Positions 51,594 through 60,568 of a stretch of DNA of 64,000 nt are shown here, piece after piece. The DNA is from Undibacterium umbellatum (GTDB lineage: Bacteria > Pseudomonadota > Gammaproteobacteria > Burkholderiales > Burkholderiaceae_D): positions 248,001 through 312,000 of the forward strand of contig NZ_JACOFX010000005.1 of the NCBI RefSeq assembly GCF_014284125.1. Reading direction: 5' to 3'. Both the position numbers and the translations under genes were made by a program. Below the pieces are notes generated by a model. That model ran no database searches. It saw only the letters and a list, made by a program, of their open reading frames with translations, and had not been told where the DNA came from. Numbering within the stretch: the stretch's first letter is position 1; every line of letters starts with the position of its first letter.

Positions 51594-52241
51594 ATGAGCC
51601 CAGAGCAACGCAAAGAAGCTTCCGAACTGGAATTGCATAAACGTGGTATCCGCATCAATGTGCAATTGCATGTGATTGAGTCCGATGAAGAAGTGGAACT
51701 GCGCACGCCTGAAGAATTGATGCAGCGCATGCTGGCCTTGTGGATGGTGACTTCAGTAGCGGCTGGCGGTGATGTGGCACGCTATCGTTCGTATCTAGAA
51801 ACGCACGGTTTGGCTGCTTGTTTGTCAGTGCAGGAACAGGCATTTCTGTTTTCGGATGAAATCACTGAAGAATTGCGTACGCAATTTGTACAAAGACAGG
51901 AATCCCTGTATTTCCTGGCCTGGGCAGCGGGTTTGACAGACAAGCTGGCTGTTCCTACGCAAGCCGCAAACGTCAAGCAAGTCCTTAAATTGTTCCCGCA
52001 TGCGATGGAAGCACCTGATCGTTTGCAGGCAGCCCTGAAGCCGCGCCGCAAAGGGCAGGTGCTGGACTGGTCGGACTTATTGTACCGCCTGCACTGGGCT
52101 GTTCGTCACGCACATATTACTGGCCGTGATGCGCCGGGTAATTTGAATGCAGATGCAGTGCGCGAATGGCATCAGGCCGTGAACTGGCTTTGCCAGTATG
52201 AAGAAGAAAATGACTGGGACAAGGTCAGTACAGAGACTTGA
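51594..52241 (+). CDS. DUF4272 domain-containing protein
   Basis: A 215-residue soluble protein. The layout fits DUF4272: an N-terminal RKEASELELHKRGIRIN part, the LRTPEELMQRMLALWMVTS helix, VQEQAFLF and an ESLYFLAWAAGLTDKL helix. It is all alpha-helical with no catalytic motif I can see. No function is established. A hairpin GCGCTGTT/AACAGCGC lies upstream at 51501-51528. The next gene, a LysR regulator, converges on it. Confidence 0.68.
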   Translation: MSPEQRKEASELELHKRGIRINVQLHVIESDEEVELRTPEELMQRMLALWMVTSVAAGGDVARYRSYLETHGLAACLSVQEQAFLFSDEITEELRTQFVQRQESLYFLAWAAGLTDKLAVPTQAANVKQVLKLFPHAMEAPDRLQAALKPRRKGQVLDWSDLLYRLHWAVRHAHITGRDAPGNLNADAVREWHQAVNWLCQYEEENDWDKVSTET

Positions 52242-52262
52242 TCACATTACAAGCAGGGATCT

Positions 52263-53225
52263 TCAAAATGCCTTCAAGGTTCGTCGTTCAGACTTACAGG
52301 CATTGATCTGATCCTGGATTTTCAAGCAGCGCGGACCTGAAAATTCTTCTTGCAAGGCATCCAGAAATACACGAGTACGTGCCGGCATCAGACGGCGGCC
52401 AGGGAATACTGCCCAGACGTTCACATCCGGCAGTTTCCAGTCTTCCAGTATAGGTACCAGGGCACCACTGCGTACATGGTGATCGGCAAAGTGGTCAGAC
52501 AGCATGATGATGCCCTTGCCGCGCACTGCCAGTCGTGTCAGCAGCTCAGGTGAATTGGCGCTGGCGCGACCTGGTGGGATACCTTCCCAAAAGGCACCAT
52601 CTTTCTCCATGCGCCATATTGTAAGCTCGCCATTACGTGCAGTCAGGCGCAAGCAGTCATGTTCCATCAGGGCTTCTGGTTCTGCTGGCGTGCCATGTGA
52701 CTTCAGATAGCTGGGTGCGGCATACATGCCTATGCTAAACCGTACCAGGCCCCGAGCCGCCAGCGAGGCATCATCAGGCAAATCGCCCACACGGATTGCG
52801 ACATCAAAATTTTCTCCTATTAGGTCCACCCGCCTTGGTGACAGGTCCAGTTCAATGTTGACGGATGGATATTTGCTCATGAAGTCGGACAATAGCTCAC
52901 TCATTTCATGCGTGGCGAAATCGGCTGGCATCGACACTTTCAATTTGCCGGTCGGCTCTGCCTGCCTGTGCTGAGTGAGCGCCAGCGTGGCATCTACTTC
53001 TTCCTGCACGTGTTGAGCATGGAGCAAGACACTCTGTCCCAGGTCAGTCACGGTCAGTTTGCGGGTGGTGCGCAAGATCAGACGTTCGCCTAGCTGGGCT
53101 TCAAGGGCGGATATGCGACGGGATAAGGTTGATTTGGGTACCCCCAGTTTTTCTGCAGCCTTACTGAAACTGCCTTCTTCGACCACACGGGCAAATAGCA
53201 AAAGGTCATTGGCTTCCAGAGTCAT
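52263..53225 (-). CDS. LysR family transcriptional regulator, divergent from azoreductase
   Basis: A 320-residue regulator. The DNA-binding head is VVEEGSFSKAAEKLGVPKST followed by LSRRISALEAQLGERLI; the rest is the ligand domain, of the CrgA/aromatic-responsive type. It is divergent from azoR with 121 bp between and probably regulates the azoreductase, pirin and DoxX group. A pair of direct repeats TTGGAACRAT (53255 and 53296) in the gap may be its site. Confidence 0.9.
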   Translation of the reverse strand: MTLEANDLLLFARVVEEGSFSKAAEKLGVPKSTLSRRISALEAQLGERLILRTTRKLTVTDLGQSVLLHAQHVQEEVDATLALTQHRQAEPTGKLKVSMPADFATHEMSELLSDFMSKYPSVNIELDLSPRRVDLIGENFDVAIRVGDLPDDASLAARGLVRFSIGMYAAPSYLKSHGTPAEPEALMEHDCLRLTARNGELTIWRMEKDGAFWEGIPPGRASANSPELLTRLAVRGKGIIMLSDHFADHHVRSGALVPILEDWKLPDVNVWAVFPGRRLMPARTRVFLDALQEEFSGPRCLKIQDQINACKSERRTLKAF

Positions 53226-53254
53226 GATTGCGCTTCCATTCTATTTTCCTATAT

Positions 53255-53305
53255 TTGGAACAATGATATCCATTTTAACGTCTTCCGGATTGTTTTTGGA
53301 ACGAT
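53255..53305. promoter_or_regulatory. direct repeats in the lysR-azoR promoter region
   Basis: TTGGAACAAT (53255-53264) and TTGGAACGAT (53296-53305) are 41 bp apart, about four helical turns. They lie between the two divergent starts and may be contact points for the LysR protein. Confidence 0.35.
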
Positions 53306-53346
53306 TAAAGTGCGTCCATCAACTCTTTATCTGAAAGGAACACAAA

Positions 53347-53949
53347 ATGAACATCCTGCAAATCAACTCCAGCGCCCGTGCTCAAGCTTCTCATTCCACC
53401 CAACTGGCGAATAGCCTGGTTGAGGCTTTACTGGAAACATCTTCTGGTGCGACCGTGAATGTACGTGACCTGGGTAGCAATCCTCCCCCCATGCTTGATG
53501 AAACAGCATTGCAAGCCCTGTTCACACCGGCAGAGCAGCGCACCGCAGAACAGCAAGCCCGCGTCGCCCTCGATGATGCCCTGATCGCAGAAATCCAGGC
53601 CGCAGACGTAGTCGTGTTGGGCGCGCCCATGTATAACTTTGGTATCTCTGCCCAATTGAAAAACTGGATAGATGCGATTTCCCGCGCCCAGGTGACTTTC
53701 CGTTACACCGCCAATGGCCCTGAAGGTTTATTGACTGGCAAGAAAGTCTATGTGGTACTGACACGTGGTGGTCTGTACCGTAATACGCCAAATGACACAC
53801 AGATGCCTTACCTTAAAACCTTCTTCGGTTTCCTGGGTATGACCGATGTGGAGTTTGTCTACGCAGAGGGTCTGGCTATGGGCCCGGATGCCGAGAAAGC
53901 GGCGCTGGCGTCGGCTCACCAACAAATTAATGATTTTCTGCCTGCTTAA
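53347..53949 (+). CDS. azoR: FMN-dependent NADH azoreductase
   Basis: A 200-residue flavodoxin-like quinone/azo reductase. It has [14 protein letters not shown] for FMN phosphate binding, [20 protein letters not shown] and LTRGGLY. It reduces quinones and azo compounds by two electrons and protects against electrophile stress. It is the first gene of a plus-strand run with pirin and DoxX. Confidence 0.93.
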   Translation: MNILQINSSARAQASHSTQLANSLVEALLETSSGATVNVRDLGSNPPPMLDETALQALFTPAEQRTAEQQARVALDDALIAEIQAADVVVLGAPMYNFGISAQLKNWIDAISRAQVTFRYTANGPEGLLTGKKVYVVLTRGGLYRNTPNDTQMPYLKTFFGFLGMTDVEFVYAEGLAMGPDAEKAALASAHQQINDFLPA

Positions 53950-54003
53950 TTAATCAACAGGAAAAATTAACTGGAACACAGACACAGACAAGGACGAAGA
54001 ATC

Positions 54004-54909
54004 ATGGAAACGACAGATGTAGTTGTAAGCAATGCAGCAGTTCAACAAGCGGAAAGCGTAACAACTTCACGCGTTGTGGAACAACTGGTCGCCGGGCAAC
54101 CTACTTCAGATGGTGCTGGTGTCAAGCTGACACGGGTATTGACACAGCCACTGCAATACCGGCTGGACCCCTTCCTCATGCTGGATGCTTTCGGTAGTGA
54201 TGAGGCAGGTGACTACATCGCCGGTTTCCCCAGTCATCCGCACCGTGGTTTTGAAACCATCACCTATATGCTAGCGGGTCGCATGCGCCATCGCGACAGT
54301 GCCGGTAATGAAGGCTTGTTGCAAAACGGCGGCGTGCAATGGATGACGGCTGGTCGTGGCGTGATTCATTCAGAAATGCCGGAACAGGAAGAAGGCCGCA
54401 TGGCAGGCTTCCAGCTCTGGCTGAATCTGCCAGCGAAAGACAAGATGACAGCGCCCTGGTACCGCGATATCCAGAGCGATACCATCCCTGAATTGCTGAC
54501 AGCCGCCGGTGTCAAGGTACGCATCATCGCCGGTAGTAGCCATGGCGTGGCAGGTGCCGTACAGCGTGAAGTGACCCAGCCGTTGTATCTGGATATACAT
54601 ATGCCAGCCGGCAGCAGTTTTAGTCATACCCTGCCTGCCGGTTTCAATGCCTTTATATATGTCTATGAGGGTGACATTCAGATAGGCGAGCGAGAGGTGC
54701 CTGTACAGCGCATGGCGATACTGAAAAAATCGCCGGATGCGGATGGCGTTGTGATTGATGCCAAAGTCGATAGCCGCCTTTTGCTGATTGCGGGTCAGCC
54801 TTTGGGTGAAACCATCGTTCAGTATGGGCCGTTTGTGATGAATAGTCAGGCGGAGATATTTAAGGCGATCAGTGATTTTCGCGAAGGCAAACTGGTGAGC
54901 GCTGATTGA
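54004..54909 (+). CDS. pirin family protein
   Basis: A 301-residue double-cupin protein. The metal-binding pattern FPSHPHRGFETITYMLAG (His, His, then Glu) and the VQWMTAGRGVIHSEMP stretch are present. Pirins may act as quercetin dioxygenases or redox sensors. It follows the azoreductase by 54 bp, which suggests a common response to quinones or flavonoids. Confidence 0.92.
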   Translation: METTDVVVSNAAVQQAESVTTSRVVEQLVAGQPTSDGAGVKLTRVLTQPLQYRLDPFLMLDAFGSDEAGDYIAGFPSHPHRGFETITYMLAGRMRHRDSAGNEGLLQNGGVQWMTAGRGVIHSEMPEQEEGRMAGFQLWLNLPAKDKMTAPWYRDIQSDTIPELLTAAGVKVRIIAGSSHGVAGAVQREVTQPLYLDIHMPAGSSFSHTLPAGFNAFIYVYEGDIQIGEREVPVQRMAILKKSPDADGVVIDAKVDSRLLLIAGQPLGETIVQYGPFVMNSQAEIFKAISDFREGKLVSAD

Positions 54910-54917
54910 GCTACTGC

Positions 54918-54991
54918 GCGGCGCGATTTTGAGCCTGGGATGCTCGTCGTACTAAAGTACGACTGCGCGTCTTAACTCAAACTAGCGCCGC
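54918..54991. repeat. hairpin repeat with GTACTAAAGTAC core
   Basis: GCGGCGCGATTTTGAG (54918-54933) pairs with CTCAAACTAGCGCCGC (54976-54991), 14 of 16. A smaller hairpin GTCGTACT/AGTACGAC (54946-54963) sits inside. The layout is the same as at 41967-42120, only shorter. It starts just 8 bp after the pirin stop codon. Confidence 0.72.
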
Positions 54992-55050
54992 TCGCTACGC
55001 TCACTCAGCACTCACGGGGCTATAGATATTTAGAGAACGAAAAATCAATT

Positions 55051-55167
55051 GTAGGTTGGGCTACGCCTTATCAGCCCAACACTCGGCCTCGAAGCAACGT
55101 ATACGTTTATTAAACGCCCAGTGTTGGGCTGGTAAATCGTAGCCTAGCGAGGCCCGGCCCAACCTAC
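55051..55167. repeat. GTAGGTTGGGC long inverted repeat
   Basis: Outer arms GTAGGTTGGGC (55051-55061) and GCCCAACCTAC (55157-55167) and inner arms AGCCCAACACT (55073-55083) and AGTGTTGGGCT (55120-55130) form a nested, four-part structure. Similar GTAGGTTGGG motifs occur as dispersed repeats in many proteobacteria. It lies between pirin and DoxX genes. Confidence 0.75.
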
Positions 55168-55202
55168 GACATTACCAAAAAAAACTATTTAAGGAAAACG
55201 AA

Positions 55203-55619
55203 ATGAAACAAACAGAAACTCTAGGACCCGTCTTCGGTTCCTTCATCGCCCGCGTTTTGATCGCCCTGATCTTCGTGGCATCCGGCGCCAGCAAGATATC
55301 TGGCTTTGAACAGACCGTAGGTTATATCACCAGCAAGGGCCTGCCTTTGCCAGCCTTGGGAGCGATAGCAGCTATCGTAGTGGAGCTAGGCGGCGGCCTC
55401 ATGGTCATTATAGGTTGGCGTGCACGCTGGGCTGCAGCGGCAATGATCTTGTTCACGTTGGCAGCGGCTTTCATCTTCCATAATTTCTGGGGCGTGCCAG
55501 CAGATGTGGCGCAAAACCAGATGATACATTTCATGAAGAATATCTCCATGGCAGGTGGCCTGCTGTATGTCTTGATACATGGCAGCGGTGGCTGGAGTCT
55601 GGATGGCCGTAAAGCCTGA
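55203..55619 (+). CDS. DoxX family membrane protein
   Basis: A 138-residue protein with four membrane helices. The family segment IARVLIALIFVASGASKISG (residues 15-34) is clear. DoxX proteins link to thiol redox and quinone systems. It fits the azoreductase/pirin group but is separated from pirin by 293 bp of repeats, so it may have its own promoter. AAGGAAAACGAAATG gives a good start. Confidence 0.9.
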   Translation: MKQTETLGPVFGSFIARVLIALIFVASGASKISGFEQTVGYITSKGLPLPALGAIAAIVVELGGGLMVIIGWRARWAAAAMILFTLAAAFIFHNFWGVPADVAQNQMIHFMKNISMAGGLLYVLIHGSGGWSLDGRKA

Positions 55620-55692
55620 TCAGGAATATCTTGCTCAATTTCAATAGTTGAAACAGCGGATTTGTCTGACGGCAAATTCGCTGTTTTCTTTC

Positions 55693-55886
55693 AGGGCTTA
55701 CGAAAAATTGTCCCAGCAAGGCTAATGCTTCAGGAAACCTCCCTTGCAAGGGAGGTTCGTTTCGTTGGCAGACAACATGTTGTCTGAAACCCCAACTACA
55801 CCGCGGCGACGAAGACAGTACTTTAGTACCGAATTTTACTAACTACTGGGGCTGCAACGCAGCTGGGGTATTTTTTCGTAAGCCCT
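55693..55886. repeat. mosaic hairpin repeat between doxX and phnC
   Basis: Outer arms of 25 bp (55693-55717 and 55862-55886) pair with about four mismatches. Inside are the 18-bp palindromes CCTCCCTTGCAAGGGAGG (55738-55755) and CAGACAACATGTTGTCTG (55769-55786), then AAACCCCAACTACACC, then a GTACTTTAGTAC palindrome (55818-55829). The two-palindrome-plus-AAACCCC block also occurs in 50573-50639 with different stem sequences. Confidence 0.8.
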
Positions 55887-55903
55887 GTCGTCGTTTCATC
55901 ATG

Positions 55904-55932
55904 CTGTAATCAAACCTTCATACGCCTGACAT
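55904..55932 (+). promoter_or_regulatory. phnC: Pho box upstream of phnC (three units)
   Basis: CTGTAAT, CCTTCAT and CTGACAT begin at 55904, 55915 and 55926, exactly 11 bp apart, as PhoB half-sites do (consensus CTGTCAT). This is 56 bp upstream of the phnC start. It predicts induction under phosphate starvation. The site follows the repeat at 55693-55886 by 17 bp. Confidence 0.65.
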
Positions 55933-55987
55933 ATTTTTGTCCAATACTCCCGTGGATTAGCTCAATTGTCCAGGCGGGGTAAATGCG

Positions 55988-56842
55988 ATGAAGATAGAAA
56001 TCAACGGGATTTCCAAAACCTTTAAAGGTGGCTATCAGGCATTGGATAATATTGCGCTGACTTTCAAGCCCGGTGAAATGGTCGCGCTCATCGGTGCATC
56101 CGGTTCTGGCAAGTCGACTTTGTTGCGTCATATCTCTGGGTTGATTACGGCCAATGTCGAAAAGAATGATATCCGCCTCGGTGAACAGATTGTGCAGGCC
56201 AATGGGGTAGTCGGCAAGCAGATACGTCACCTGCGCTCGCAAATTGGTTTTGTCTTCCAGCAATTCAATCTGGTCGGGCGCCTGCCTGTGCTGACCAATG
56301 TTCTTACAGGTGGCATCGCACGCATCCCTTTGTGGCGCAGTTGTTTCCGCCTCTTTACCAAAGAAGAAAAAGCTTTGGGCCTGGCTGCGCTGGCACGTGT
56401 GGGTATTGCTGAACATGCTTATAAACGTGCATCAGCCTTGTCTGGCGGTCAACAACAACGGGCGGCAATTGCCCGCACCATCGTGCAGCAAGCCAAGGTC
56501 ATCCTGGCAGACGAACCTATAGCCTCGCTGGACCCTGAATCCGCACGTCGCGTCATGCAGACCCTGTCTGATCTGAATCGCCAGGATGGCACGACCGTCG
56601 TGGTCTCTTTGCACCAGGTCGATGTAGCCCTGCGTTTTTGCCCACGCACGGTGGCGCTCTCGCGCGGTCGAGTCGTCTATGACGGCCCGTCCAGCGAACT
56701 GACAGTGACCATGTTGCGCGAGCTGTATGGCGCAGAGGCAGAAGAGCTGCTTAATCCCGCACCAGCAAATGCAGCCAGTATAGCCAATACAGCGCCTGTC
56801 ATTGATACCCTCACTTTACCCACTCTGGCGGCTGCCGCCTGA
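55988..56842 (+). CDS. phnC: phosphonate ABC transporter ATP-binding protein PhnC
   Basis: A 284-residue ATPase. Walker A is GASGSGKST, the signature is [12 protein letters not shown] and Walker B is [13 protein letters not shown]. It drives phosphonate import with PhnD and PhnE, encoded next. The C-terminal 30 residues are Ala/Pro-rich and longer than in many PhnC. It starts ATG after GTAAATGCG with no strong Shine-Dalgarno. Confidence 0.94.
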   Translation: MKIEINGISKTFKGGYQALDNIALTFKPGEMVALIGASGSGKSTLLRHISGLITANVEKNDIRLGEQIVQANGVVGKQIRHLRSQIGFVFQQFNLVGRLPVLTNVLTGGIARIPLWRSCFRLFTKEEKALGLAALARVGIAEHAYKRASALSGGQQQRAAIARTIVQQAKVILADEPIASLDPESARRVMQTLSDLNRQDGTTVVVSLHQVDVALRFCPRTVALSRGRVVYDGPSSELTVTMLRELYGAEAEELLNPAPANAASIANTAPVIDTLTLPTLAAAA

Positions 56843-56869
56843 GTTTCTTTACCCTTCAGGAGTATTTCC

Positions 56870-57850
56870 ATGTTTCGTCAATTCGTGCGCAGTTTTACCC
56901 TGGGCCTGGTGATGGCAGCGTCCGCTACTGCTGTTATGGCAGAAGATGCAGTCAAGACCTTGAACTTCGGCATCATCTCTACCGAGTCTTCGCAAAACCT
57001 GAAACAAGACTGGCAGCCAGTGCTGGATGACATGAGCAAAAAGCTGGGCATCAAGATCAATGCCTTCTTCGCTCCAGACTATGCTGGTGTGATTGAAGGC
57101 ATGCGTTTCAATAAAGTGCAGTTCGCCTGGGTAGGCAATAAGTCGGCGATCGAAGCTGTCGATCGTGCCAATTCTGAAGTGTTTGCACAAACCGTGAACG
57201 CCGATGGTACTCTGGGTTATTACAGCATGATCAGCGTGCATAAAGACAGCCCGTATCAAACTGTGGAAGATGTCTTAAAAAATGCCAAGAACCTTAATTT
57301 TGGCATAGGCGATCCTAATTCCACTTCTGGCTTCCTGGTGCCAAGCTATTATGTGTTCGCGCAAAACAATGTGAATCCCAAGACAGCTTTCAAAACTGTG
57401 CGCGGCGCCAATCATGAAACCAATATCCTGGCCGTGGCCAATAAGCAGGTAGATGCAGCAGTCCATAGTTCTGACGTACTTGACCGTATCAAGGCACGCC
57501 AGGCAGAAACAGCCAGCCAATTGCGTCAAATCTGGAAATCACCTCTGATCGCCGCTGACCCTTTGGTATGGCGTAAAGACTTGCCAGCAGATCTCAAAAA
57601 CAAGATCAAGGATTTCTTTATCAGCTATGGCAAAAATGGACCAGATGCAGCACGTGAAAAAGCACAGTTGAACAAGCTGACTTTGGGTGGTTTCCAGGAT
57701 TCCAGTAATGCCCAATTGAAGCCAATACGCCAGCTTGAATTGTTCAAGGAAAAAGTCAAGATAGAAGCAGACGTAGCACTGAATGCGGATGAAAAGAAAG
57801 TCAAGCTTGACGACATCAATCGTAAACTGAACGACATCGCCAAGTCTTGA
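56870..57850 (+). CDS. phnD: phosphonate ABC transporter substrate-binding protein PhnD
   Basis: A 326-residue periplasmic protein. The signal peptide ends at VMAED. The family core includes LNFGIISTESSQNLKQDWQP and FAPDYAGVIEGMRFNKVQFA, and a late region GDPNSTSGFLVPSYYVF. It binds phosphonates, often 2-aminoethylphosphonate, and delivers them to PhnE. It follows phnC by 27 bp with AGGAG upstream. Confidence 0.95.
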   Translation: MFRQFVRSFTLGLVMAASATAVMAEDAVKTLNFGIISTESSQNLKQDWQPVLDDMSKKLGIKINAFFAPDYAGVIEGMRFNKVQFAWVGNKSAIEAVDRANSEVFAQTVNADGTLGYYSMISVHKDSPYQTVEDVLKNAKNLNFGIGDPNSTSGFLVPSYYVFAQNNVNPKTAFKTVRGANHETNILAVANKQVDAAVHSSDVLDRIKARQAETASQLRQIWKSPLIAADPLVWRKDLPADLKNKIKDFFISYGKNGPDAAREKAQLNKLTLGGFQDSSNAQLKPIRQLELFKEKVKIEADVALNADEKKVKLDDINRKLNDIAKS

Positions 57851-57854
57851 TAGC

Positions 57855-58665
57855 ATGAACAGTACACCAACAGCCCACCCGCAAGTCGTCATGAGTTTGC
57901 CGGAAGCACCCAAGCGTGATACCGGCAAGTTACTGGTCTGGGGCATAGTCCTCGCCATCCTTGCCATGTCCTGGCAGGGCGCCGATATGCGCCCGCTGGA
58001 ATTGCTGCGCGACAGCGGCAATATGCTGACTTATGCCGCCAGTTTTTTTTCCGCCAGATTTTCATGAATGGCGCATCTACTTGCAAGAGCTGTTGGTGAC
58101 TTTGCAGATTGCGGCCTGGGGTACGGCTCTGGCCGTAGTGTGTGCCATCCCCCTGGGTTTACTGAGTTCCTCAAATATCGCGCCAGCCTGGGTTTGCCAG
58201 CCCGTGCGTCGTTTGATGGATGCAGCGCGTGCCATCAATGAAATGGTGTTTGCCATGCTGTTTGTGGTGGCTGTTGGCCTCGGCCCTTTTGCTGGTGTAC
58301 TGGCCCTGTTCGTGCACACGACAGGCATCTTGTCCAAGCTGTTTTCTGAAGCAGTCGAAGCCATCGATCCGCAACCGGTAGAAGGCATACGTGCCACTGG
58401 TGCCCATGCGCTGGAAGAAATTGTCTATGGTGTTTTGCCGCAAGTCATGCCGCTGTGGGTATCCTTCGCCCTGTACCGCTTTGAATCGAATGTGCGGTCT
58501 GCGACCGTAGTCGGCATGGTCGGTGCTGGTGGCATAGGCGTGATTTTATGGGAAGTCATACGTGCTTTCCAGTATGCGCAAACTTGCGCAGTTTTATTGA
58601 TGATCGTGCTGACTGTCAGCGTGATCGATGTTATTTCTTCTCGTCTCAGAAAAGTCTTTATCTGA
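57855..58665 (+). pseudogene. phnE: phosphonate ABC permease phnE, frameshifted at a T8 run
   Basis: Two overlapping frames together make a normal PhnE of about 269 residues. The first starts at 57855 (MNSTPTAHPQVV) and stops at 58067 after reading SFFSARFS; the second contains [20 protein letters not shown] and runs to 58665. The change of frame is at eight T residues (58043-58050); with seven T the reading is [10 protein letters not shown], as in intact PhnE. The second part holds the permease region ([20 protein letters not shown]). The cause may be a sequencing error, slippage mutation, or polymerase slippage that restores the frame. All neighbours are intact, so the system is probably functional. 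Confidence 0.85.
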
Positions 58666-58666
58666 T

Positions 58667-59254
58667 ATGCCTGATATGCAAACACAGAACCGTCAATTTG
58701 TCCGGGGCATCACCCTCCCGCAAGTCATAGACTGGTTGCAAAACCGCGCCGGCGGTTTGTACGGTGGCGAAGCCATCACCCAACTGGAGCATGCCCTGCA
58801 ATGTGCCAGCCTGGCTATGCAGGAGGGTGCAAGCGATGCCCTGGTGATCGCGGCCTTGCTGCATGACCTGGCGCATATGGCAGATGATGAAACCGATGAG
58901 ACTTTTCCGCATGGCGAGTTGGCGGCCTTATTGCTGGCTGAATTGTTTGATAAGGATGTCACTGAACCCATACGCATGCATGTTGACGCCAAGCGTTACT
59001 TGTGTGCAGCAGATCCTCTGTACTGGTCTGGTCTTTCGCATGCATCACAGCGCAGTCTGATCTGGCAGGGCGGCCCGTTCTCAGTGACGCAAGCGACTGA
59101 ATTCATAGATCAGGATTATGCAGAAGACGCTGTGAGCTTACGTCAATGGGATGACATGGCTAAAGTAGTCGGAGCAAGGACGGTAGACTTGCAAGTGTTC
59201 ATCGCCATGATGGAAAAGCTGAGTCTGGAATTTGCCCAGGCAGAAACAGTATAA
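58667..59254 (+). CDS. HD-domain protein of phosphonate loci, PhnZ-like oxygenase candidate
   Basis: A 195-residue HD-domain protein. Metal ligands appear as His42, HD at 66-67 (LLHDLAHM) and His82. A YxxE motif (Tyr32-Gly-Gly-Glu35) precedes His42, as in PhnZ, the mixed-valent di-iron oxygenase that cleaves a hydroxyphosphonate. It starts one base after the phnE stop. No PhnY/TmpA hydroxylase partner is in the window. An alternative is a phosphohydrolase; the motif favours oxygenase. Confidence 0.82.
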   Translation: MPDMQTQNRQFVRGITLPQVIDWLQNRAGGLYGGEAITQLEHALQCASLAMQEGASDALVIAALLHDLAHMADDETDETFPHGELAALLLAELFDKDVTEPIRMHVDAKRYLCAADPLYWSGLSHASQRSLIWQGGPFSVTQATEFIDQDYAEDAVSLRQWDDMAKVVGARTVDLQVFIAMMEKLSLEFAQAETV

Positions 59255-59257
59255 GAC

Positions 59258-59295
59258 AATACTAAGGCAGTGTCTGCTGATTGCCTTGTAGTATT
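59258..59295. terminator. possible bidirectional hairpin between HD gene and phnN fusion
   Basis: AATACTAAGGCA (59258-59269) pairs with TGCCTTGTAGTATT (59282-59295), leaving a two-base bulge. It sits between two converging genes; there is no strong T-run. Confidence 0.45.
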
Positions 59296-59302
59296 CCTTG
59301 CA

Positions 59303-60568
59303 CTATTCTTTAGTAAATATTTTTAGCAGCTTCTGTCCCGCCACATGTATCGGCCCGCTATTGTCTATGCAGATAATATCATGGTCATCTGGTACAGAAA
59401 ATTTCAAACCCCGGTCAAGGCGGTTCAACAAGGCTGCACCAGATTCACGCTGGCGCTTTTCCATACGCTGCCTGATTTGCTCAGGATCAGCCATGATCCA
59501 GATGATACGTGCATCCGGGAATAAATGACGTAGTTGTGGCAGGTATTCACGCGAGCCATTGACGATGACATCCTGGCCGCATTTGAGCTTGGCTTCGACA
59601 TCCCTGCGTATGCCATAGCATAGGCCATTGGCTTGCCACTGCATGCAAAAATGACCAGCGGCAGCGGCTTGCCAATAAGCTTCCTGATTCATGGCTTCAT
59701 GCGCTTCACTATCGTGGGCGGGGCGAGTGATCGCTCTTTGCGCAAATTCCAGTGCTGCATTGGCGGGCAGGTTTTCTTTTACCCAGTGCAGCAGGGTATC
59801 CTTGCCAGCGCCTGAGGGACCGACAACAAAGTAAAGTTGGCCTGCTGCAGGCAGGGATTTTTGTTGCACTTTGGCCTGGAAAGGGAAACGCATCCAGAAA
59901 CTCAAAGCCGCACCAGGGCGTTCTTCACGGAAGATAGTCAGTGCATCAATGTCCAGCGGTGTGTTGTCGAGCAAGCGTGAAAATTGCTGTTCCGCTGCCT
60001 TGCGCAGGGCATATTGTGCATCTGCATCTACATCCAGCAAATCGTCGCTCAGCGTCAGATGAAAACGGTATTCTTCTTCGGTATAGGGATAACCCCATTG
60101 CTGCAAGAGAGCTTCCTGTCTGGCACTCAGCCCCACATGGCGGCGCTTGGCCAGATAAGCTGCATCAGGTGCGCGGCGTAACAAGTCAAAATAACTGACG
60201 CAACGCATGGCCAGGGCATTGATTTCTGCTTCCTGGCCATGCGGACGCAATGCCAGGAAGTTGCCCATCATGCGTACCTGCATTTCCCTGATGCTGATGA
60301 CAGGCTGGACCTGGGCAAAGGCACTGGCCATCTGTATCAGGTCAGCTTCCTGGAAACCTTCGAGCAAATTGAACGGTGCTTTCAACGTCGCATGAAAACC
60401 ATAGCGCCTGGCTTCACTGGTGAGTTGGCTGAGCAGAATATCCGGTACACCCGGAATATGGGTTTGCTGTACTTTTCCAGCATGCATGGGGTCTCGGCCC
60501 AGCCAGTTGGCACCAGCTTGCCACCACGGGCTATCCGGCGCAGGGGAAAAGTAGAGAGCGTAGCGCAT
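59303..60568 (-). CDS. phnN: DUF1045 (2H phosphoesterase) - PhnN ribose bisphosphokinase fusion
   Basis: A 421-residue fusion. Residues 1-235 are DUF1045, a 2H-type domain with HATL (His59) and HLTL (His170). Residues 243-421 are PhnN, with the P-loop GPSGAGKDT (250-258) and ITRPAHDSEAHEAMNQEAYW. PhnN turns ribose 1,5-bisphosphate into PRPP in the C-P lyase route; DUF1045 may be a phosphoesterase for a cyclic ribose phosphate. In many bacteria these are separate genes. Its ATG overlaps the phnM stop by one base (TGATG). Confidence 0.88.
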   Translation of the reverse strand: MRYALYFSPAPDSPWWQAGANWLGRDPMHAGKVQQTHIPGVPDILLSQLTSEARRYGFHATLKAPFNLLEGFQEADLIQMASAFAQVQPVISIREMQVRMMGNFLALRPHGQEAEINALAMRCVSYFDLLRRAPDAAYLAKRRHVGLSARQEALLQQWGYPYTEEEYRFHLTLSDDLLDVDADAQYALRKAAEQQFSRLLDNTPLDIDALTIFREERPGAALSFWMRFPFQAKVQQKSLPAAGQLYFVVGPSGAGKDTLLHWVKENLPANAALEFAQRAITRPAHDSEAHEAMNQEAYWQAAAAGHFCMQWQANGLCYGIRRDVEAKLKCGQDVIVNGSREYLPQLRHLFPDARIIWIMADPEQIRQRMEKRQRESGAALLNRLDRGLKFSVPDDHDIICIDNSGPIHVAGQKLLKIFTKE

